Below the pieces are notes generated by a model. It saw nothing but the letters and a program-made list of their open reading frames with translations, had not been told where the DNA came from and did no database searches. From contig NC_092573.1 in assembly GCF_037975245.1 (NCBI RefSeq), forward strand, positions 490,001-554,000: a DNA stretch of 64,000 nucleotides, given 5' to 3'. The first letter of the stretch is position 1. The number at the start of each line of letters is the position of its first letter. The translations under genes were made by a program, and so were the position numbers. Positions 57,646 to 64,000 of the stretch are shown here, piece after piece. Source of the stretch: Apostichopus japonicus. Taxonomy: Eukaryota; Echinodermata; Holothuroidea; Aspidochirotida; Stichopodidae.

Positions 57646-60600
57646 CTGCCTTTTGAAATGGTCATGATCTGATGGTTACACACTCAACCATCAAAGAAAA
57701 AACACAGTCTGTAATATTTAGTCCAACGAAATCAGTAGAATGATGAAATTATGTAAAAATGTACAATTAGACATTTTACTGAGACACACATTTCCTATGC
57801 TATGTTAAATAGTAATAACTTGGTAATCCTGAGTATTTAATGGGTGGGTGGTAACCACACAGATCTCAGAGTTAGATTGGTGGGGGGGGGGTGGTGTAGG
57901 GTAGTGAGGAAAGGGTGTTGTATCCAATCATGGTGTGATAATAACATGGCTTGACTAGAATCACTGAACGTCAAAAGCTTTAAAGAGAATTAAATCAAAG
58001 GAATTGATGGTGAATACTTCAAGAAGAGCATACATATAATGAGAAAATACATATTATACTGTATTGTGACTACAAATGGTCTATAATTATCATATTCACT
58101 ATGACTGTAAGTTTTACATTCAAACATGACATATATGTTATGTACATTTCAAAAAAGCCAAAGATATTGCCGGCCATTGAGGCCACAGACCTGATAATTT
58201 CCTATTCTCGTCTTCCATCATCCTCAGTTCTTCTTTCATCTGGTAAATTCGCATGGAGTAGTCTTGTTTCGATTCCACTAATTTTGATTTCATAGCCTTC
58301 ACTCGCTCTTTGCATTTTGCTTTCTGCAAAAGGACAAACATTTACAAGAATTAAAACGAGTATGTTAAAATACTCCACTAAAGAAAATTGCATATATTTT
58401 GTTAATATTCTTTTCACATGTATTGTAAATTTTCTCGATTATTGCCATACAAAATACATGCCTGCCTGATATAATAAATGATGTAATTTTTTGTGCGTGA
58501 TACTTGAAGCTGAGTCAATCCCTGATTCCTTTATTCAATTTCTAAAATCCAATTTTTTTAATGACACATTACCATTTCACGCTACAAACTAAACTTAGTC
58601 CTATTTCTCTCTTTCATAATAATGAGATAGAACCTGAAAAGCAGATGAAAGTAGCAAAACAAAGAGGGTAAAAAGAATGTATGATATCTAGAATTACTAT
58701 TCACAACCTACATGGTATCTGCAATGCCAACCAACCAGCAAATGTGTGATTTAGAATAATACACTCCTGTACTTCTCCCAGTAATGGAGCATAGCTATGT
58801 TGTCTTCATGCACAGCAGATATGACAATTAATTACAATCTTTTCTTTCCAGACAGATACCGGACACTGAGCACAAATAACCAGAAATTTATCCCAGAGTT
58901 TGGTTTGTCTGTTGCACTTAATCAGCTTATTCTATTTCAGTCTAATTTTACTGCACTAGATTTCAAAAGTTGGTCAAATTAGATCTATCATGAAGAAATA
59001 AAAACATACCACAATGAAAGAAAAAAAATACTTATTTTGACAAGAACTGTTTCAACGCAGAAAATAAAATTAATTGAGTAAATATCAATTATGCTGGTTT
59101 TCTCGATGGAAACTTTGAAATTTAATGCCTATCGATAGCTCTACGGACAACTGTTTCTTTTTATATTTTCTTTTCATACTTACAACAACTTTGATATCCC
59201 TAGTTAGTTTTTCCACGTTAGCTTGAAGACTTTCTATTTCCTGCAAGGAAAAATTAAAGAGGGGAAAGGTTAATGAAATGGGCCTCCCGGTTACCTGTGA
59301 GCAATAACTGTGGTGAAGAGGATCTTACAGCAGTTCAACTTCAACGTAATATATCAATAAGAATTAAATAAAAACAGACTCTAGCCTCTAACAATCATCC
59401 ATCACTGAGACAGTTTATACAATAAAGCCCCAGTGAGATTATGACAGCATTTTGCAATGAATCTGAACAATGCTTTCATGTTATAATCTCAATAAAATGC
59501 ATTTACATTAGCTCAACTGCTCAATTTTCACTTTAAAAACATAATTTAGAAAAAGTTGTACTGTCTTTGAATTGGGCTTTATTCTTTTGTCAGTTTAAAA
59601 TATTATATTATAGTTGGGTTGGAGGGAACTTTGTATATATTGAATGGTGTCATATTTGGCATAATACCAAAAGATTTGGTGAAAATGCTGTTAATTCGCA
59701 ATAACAGGCTTAAAGGCCACTTTAAGAGGTCCTATAGATCATTTCAATTTGATATACTAGTGCTATGGTACCAAAAGATTTGGCAAAAATGCTGTTAATG
59801 GCTATGACATGCTTAAAGGTCACTGTAAGAGGTCCTACAGATCATTTCAATTTGATGCACCAGTGCTAGGGTTGAGTGGATCAAAAAAAAAGCCACTTTA
59901 AGAGGTCCTATAGATCATTTCAATTTGATATACTAGTGCTATGGTACCAAAAGATTTGGCAAAAATGCTGTTAATGGCTATGACATGCTTAAAGGTCACT
60001 GTAAGAGGTCCTACAGATCATTTCAATTTGATGCACCAGTGCTAGGGTTGAGTGGATCAAGATGGTGGCATTTGAAGCAATCTGGGAGGCTGGGGGTTGG
60101 ACACCTAGCCAGCCAAATTAAGTTGAGTTTTTTTCATTCAGTAGATATTCCAGGTATTTTTGCATCTGAAAGGGTCTTCCAAAAAATGTGCTGAAAGAGC
60201 TGTCAATTGATAGCCACCAGACGTGTAATTATATAAGCCATTCTGCTTCTCCCACAAGCCTGTGTGACTGGTTTAACGTCGTAAAGTAACTGCCTTTCTC
60301 TCCGACATTATTACAGTTCAAATATTTCATGCATCTTGTCATACAAACAGAACAATTTTTAGAAGTCGTTCTGTGTGTACATCAGAATTTCCGCACAGCT
60401 AATCCTGACATTGTCAATTCATTTCTGTAGTCTGTAAAATGCTTTCTTAGGGTTATCACAAAGAGTCACTCGCATTCTGTGTATATGTCACAGTGTATGA
60501 CTTGTGAATACCCATTTAAAAAACAGGAAGAATAACCGGGTATTGCTTACTTGGTCTTTCTCTTGAATAAGCCTGGATAATTCCTGCGACGAGTCGGCCT

Positions 60601-63431
60601 CTATTTGACTTCGGAGGTTATTGATCTCATCCTCCAATTCCTCCATCCTATCCATGATTTCAAGTTTTGCGGATTCCGTCTCCGACAGCTGGCAGTGAAC
60701 ACAAAATAAAAAGAGATCTAAAGTATCAAGATATCCCAGATTCATATAAATCTGCCTGTAGTGTAGGGCAAAAGCAATCACATGTACAGTACAATTGAGA
60801 AAACTGATTGCTTTGTTTTCAATCAAGAAGAGCTCTTATTTCATGATGAAGAGCTCTTACATGAATTGTATTTGTACATTTTCATTTCTACGATTTTCAA
60901 CTGGAGGATCATTTCAGATGGAAAACTTATTTAACCGGTTGCTACTGAACTTAAAATGCCAAACTATTGTGGCAGGCCAATGCGTGTATTCAGCTTCCAA
61001 ATGATGGATTTTGGAATGCTGCCATCTTTATCTGCTCCAGCAGAGCAGCCAGTTGTGCAGATCAGCTTACAATGTGTATTTTGTCATAACATGATTGAGG
61101 GTTAGGAAAGGTAGACATAACTGAATTGCAACTTATTCTCCACTAAAAAATATTAATTTCACAGCCAATGATGTGGTGTTCATCTTTGTTGCTAACAGTG
61201 TTTATCAACTAATTGACAGTTAATCCCAACTGCTTTGAGATATCTGGATTTCCCCCAAAAAACTACTTTGTTTACCTCTTCTTGATTATTTGATGAGCAA
61301 ACATCATAGAGCACATTAATGAAGTGTTAAACAATCATATAGTTAAAAGTAGATTGTAATTTACCAAATCAAGATGACACCCAGCCCCAGGGGTTTTTAT
61401 TTAAATATTGAACTAACCTTCATAAATAAGTAAAATGAATTCATTCTGTCCTGATAACATTTTATCCAAACTCTTAACAATCAACATATTGATTAATTGA
61501 TTGCCTCAGAACTGAACATTTCAAAATTCTACTATGTTTTATCACTTTATTTGAAATCAGACAAGAAACCTTCTGAGAAACCTGTTTTGAGTTTTAATGA
61601 ATTACAATGTAAAACATAGGACAAGACATTTTTAGACAAAGGACAATAATTTATAAAGCACCTTTTCTGCAATCGGCACTTATTAAACATATCTTGCATT
61701 GAGAGTTTGACACTAAGAACTGAATGTTTCACTAACATAGTGTTGCTCTTGGTACTTCTATTAAATTCATTATACCTATAAGAAAATGATAAACTTACCT
61801 GTTTCTTAAATCTGTCAGCTTCCCTTTGTGCCTTGCCATAATTTTCTTCAGCCAGCTGCAGCAGGTCCCTGTATTCATCAACTTGTTGCTCTAATAGATC
61901 AACCTTTACAACGAAAAGATCAAATTACAGGAATGTTTATTTCTTTTCTTCAAATTTTGAATGACCTTGTTACATTTTCCCATGGAAATATAGCAATCCT
62001 AGAGCCTACAGCATTTTGTATTTTTCCCATGAGCTACAATATGACAAGTTGCTTTGAGCATTTAATACAGGTTCACATTTTCTGATGTCCTAACTAATTT
62101 TGGCCATTATGTTTAAACATCTGAAACTCTTCCCTAATGATTGACTTTAAGAATTGGTTTTTTGCTATGGGGGGGGGGGGGGGTGTTTAGGGGGGGTTGG
62201 TCGTAAGGGTACCAGTTTTCTCAACAGGGTAGCAACATACAGTAACTGGCCATGAGTATGATAAAATCAACTTGTATTGTTTTGCAAGCATATATCAAAG
62301 CAGTGTCCTATAAAAACTCTACTAAAGTTGCTATGTTGCAAAACATTCTTTGCTGAGTTAATCAATGAACAGGGTATCCACACAAACAATCTAAATTTAT
62401 TGAAATTTATGCAATGTAATTAAAATTCTGGAAAGAGACACCTACTGTACCTTGGTTCTACTTGAGTTTAGCGTTTCCACGATACATCCATCTGAATTGG
62501 ATCTGTTCCTGTAGGAGGATAATCATATTTAGATTGTTGTTTGTTGTTGTTTCTTATTATTTATTTTAAACATGCCACATTGTCATTTACACTTGATTAT
62601 CTTTGATTGTCCCTTAACTTTGATTTATCATGGTCATTAGAACAGGTCTGTTAAGTTGAATTTGTTATTATATTATTGCTTTTAAGTCAATATTTACAGT
62701 TCTGAATATTGCAATTTGTTCTGATGTTGAGCCTATTTGCTATTCAGTTGATATCCATGTAAAAAAAAGTTATGTATTTGGACTTAGTACTGTGGCATTA
62801 ACAGTTGAGTACGAAGCAGGAGATGTGAGCATATTCTCGTCGCTCCTAATAGCTGCTTCAGACTTCTGAGTTGTACATGATGGTGGAGTATTGTGCAATA
62901 AGTCAATTGGTGAAAGTAAAATACTTTCGGTTACAGACATTTATGTGATCCCACCCTCTACACAGTGACAAAATTTTCCTTTGGGTCGTAGTAAACTATG
63001 TCGTGTCTTAATATGTATCTACTGGCAAGTGCTTTGATAATGATATAATAATAATAGTATTACAGAGTTAGCATTCCCATAGGAGTATTAACCTCACAGT
63101 CACAGTGTAACACTTCCATGGTTTTACAGTACACACTTACTGCGAACCTGTGCTGACGTTTATACTAGTATTTGCGAGGATACGTTAATGTTATATCATG
63201 CTATCAAGGCCTAGCCTCAGTTGCCTATAATAGACCTTGCCTAAGTATTATTAGGTTCTGGGACTAAGCCGCGCTTACTGGAGGTAACAGTGTAAGAAGT
63301 TTAGCTTTAGACTAGACAAAAGTACAATAGATCGCTGATATGAAATATTACCACACAACATTATCGATCTGTGTAACATCGTTTGCTTCGATTCTAATTT
63401 TCTTTGTATCTGTGCTCGCCCCATGACCCAT
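56618..63431 (-). CDS. Unrecognised coiled-coil protein with Ser-rich C-terminal half; 7 exons, 532 aa
   Basis: Not recognised. I assembled it from splice signals: 63431-63352, 62508-62451, 61903-61799, 60688-60551, 59240-59184, 58323-58191 and 57645-56618. The 1599 bases give 533 codons including TGA. All six junctions are GT-AG and phase-consistent, including two split codons (TG|G Trp-27, G|AT Asp-191). The ATG is preceded by an in-frame TAA seven codons upstream. Residues 47-190 are nearly continuous charged heptad coiled coil (e.g. LLEQQVDEYRDLLQLAEEN, MEELEDEINNLRSQIE, MKEELRMMEDENRKLS). A second short coil is at about 269-301 (LIVELSNQVSQQEILILDL). The rest of the last exon (residues 302-532) is Ser/Arg/Lys/Asp-rich and probably disordered, with a basic HRGKKPQKKLRKL patch near 485-500. 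No signal peptide or membrane segment. The architecture resembles centrosomal or cytoskeletal scaffolds, but this is inference. Confidence 0.85.
58191..58323 (-). CDS. Coiled-coil gene, coding exon 6
   Basis: Starts KAKCKERVKAMKSKLVESK and ends ENRKLS plus one base. Acceptor TTTGCAG|AAAGCA, donor ATCAG|GTCTGT (weaker than the others). The phase agrees with exon 7. Confidence 0.85.
59184..59240 (-). CDS. Coiled-coil gene, coding exon 5
   Basis: 19 codons, phase 0: EIESLQANVEKLTRDIKVV. Acceptor CTTGCAG|GAAATA, donor GTTGTT|GTAAGT. Confidence 0.88.
59665..60063 (+). repeat. Two-level tandem repeat (104-bp half-unit, 176-bp full duplication)
   Basis: Segments 59716-59887 and 59892-60063 are, as far as I can see, identical at a shift of 176 bases. 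Within the array, TACCAAAAGATTTGG and TTTAAGAGGTCCTA-type blocks recur at a 104-base shift (59665 and 59769). Lies in the intron between coding exons 4 and 5 of the coiled-coil gene. Confidence 0.85.
60039..60300 (+). repeat. Decayed SINE related to the 3.1-kb copy
   Basis: Starts GTGCTAGGGTTGAGTGGATC, matching the head at 3097 (GTGCTAGGGCCGAGTGGATA). It continues through a B-box-like GGGGGTTGGACACC into an unrelated tail. A truncated second head occurs at 59863. Confidence 0.55.
60551..60688 (-). CDS. Coiled-coil gene, coding exon 4
   Basis: 46 codons, phase 0: LSETESAKLEIMDRMEELED...LIQEKDQ, a clean heptad coil. Acceptor ACTGCCAG|CTGTCG, donor GACCAA|GTAAGC. Confidence 0.9.
61799..61903 (-). 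CDS. Coiled-coil gene, coding exon 3
   Basis: 35 codons, phase 0: VDLLEQQVDEYRDLLQLAEE...RFKKQ. Donor AAACAG|GTAAGT. The acceptor GTAAAG|GTTGAT is a little weak but keeps phase. Confidence 0.85.
62451..62508 (-). CDS. Coiled-coil gene, coding exon 2
   Basis: 58 bases, acceptor TCCTACAG|GAACAG and donor ACCAAG|GTACAG. Encodes NRSNSDGCIVETLNSSRTK. Confidence 0.7.
63352..63431 (-). CDS. Coiled-coil gene, coding exon 1
   Basis: MGHGASTDTKKIRIEANDV... 26 codons and two bases, donor GTGTG|GTAATA. Chosen over the overlapping ATGAAATGG frame because only this frame joins exon 2 open. An in-frame TAA precedes it. Confidence 0.7.
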
Positions 63432-64000
63432 TTCATATGAATTTGCTCTTTAAAAAAAATGCAAAGTTTAACTTTAGCCTAGGTGACTATATTGTCTTTA
63501 AACCATAGTGCTAGACTATCCATGAAGTCACGGAGGTTATTTGTAATTTATTTATCGCTGAAGTTTTTAAGAACTTTAGATATGTATTTTATGATGTGAA
63601 TAGATATGGCAGCATAATTATCTTCCATTTCCGAGGCAATATTGTTAAGACCAGACAGTTTAGATACCAATACGAGTTTGCTAAACACCGGAAATGGCCG
63701 TTCTAAGCATTCGCGTCTATTGCCATGGATTCAAGATTCCTCATGGAACGCCAAACAGGAATCCAGCCGAATAAGTTTTCAACAATGGCGATGAAGAGCA
63801 CCAGTTTCAGTCAAAATTACATGTCTTCATGATGGATAGAAACTAACACACGAGTCTTAAATTACAAAATTAATACATTAGGAAAAACTTAGTAAGTCTT
63901 GTTGAAAGAAATTGAAAGGATGACACTGTCATTGTACACTGCTTTTAACTCGAAAAGCTTACGAAAATATAAGGTTCAGCTAAAGCAATTTACGATACAA
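63432..64000. other. 5' flank of the coiled-coil gene
   Basis: Presumed promoter. A short plus-strand frame (MDSRFLMERQTG..., from 63726) could begin a divergent gene beyond the window, but nothing confirms it. Confidence 0.5.

Noticed and set aside
63726-63833. Possible first exon of a divergent gene (MDSRFLMERQTG...)
   Set aside because: 35 codons near the window edge with no downstream exon to confirm it.

Overview
The window is metazoan nuclear DNA. Its genes carry many GT-AG introns, it is AT-rich, and it is dense in microsatellites, tRNA-derived SINEs and small cut-and-paste transposons. Base composition, gene structure, SINE-like repeats and AGGCCTA-rich tracts suggest an invertebrate deuterostome. 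An echinoderm (sea cucumber, sea urchin or similar) is my best guess, but this was not tested by any search. There are no bacterial-type operons, no rRNA and no CRISPR.

I could assemble four protein-coding genes exon by exon. In all four, every splice junction keeps phase and the total length is a whole number of codons. (1) The homeobox gene orthopedia (Otp), minus strand, 5274-25833: 3 coding exons, 319 aa, with introns of 12.9 kb and 6.7 kb. (2) Tubulin-binding cofactor A (TBCA), minus strand, 42892-46593: 4 exons, 112 aa. (3) Integrator complex subunit 14 (INTS14/VWA9), plus strand, 48219-53821: 8 coding exons, 498 aa, divergent from TBCA. (4) An unrecognised coiled-coil plus Ser-rich protein, minus strand, 56618-63431: 7 exons, 532 aa.

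Layout: 1-4.9 kb is intergenic with a tRNA-type SINE near 3.1 kb. 5-26 kb is Otp, whose introns hold AT microsatellites, a decayed reverse-transcriptase-like fragment, a paired CRE motif and a candidate nested secreted-peptide exon. 26-35 kb is intergenic DNA dominated by a 924-bp perfect ATAG array and a near-identical 1085-bp tandem duplication ending in a GAGGA pentanucleotide array. 35.4-38.5 kb is a nest of hAT-like elements followed by an older tandem duplication. A small 81-codon ORF at 40.2 kb contains a 22-bp palindrome exactly bracketed by 8-bp direct repeats. A foldback element with about 100-bp terminal inverted repeats sits in TBCA intron 1. A second hAT-like MITE lies between TBCA and INTS14.

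The genes do not form one pathway. Otp is a transcription factor, TBCA a beta-tubulin folding chaperone, and INTS14 part of the Integrator 3'-end/promoter-proximal termination complex. The most informative large-scale feature is the Otp-TBCA adjacency, which from memory also exists in vertebrates (human 5q14) and would be deep microsynteny. I did not find a convincing new multi-gene system. The most unusual local signals are the palindrome with 8-bp repeats at 40.3 kb, the foldback element, the perfect ATAG array upstream of Otp, and the lineage-obscure coiled-coil gene.
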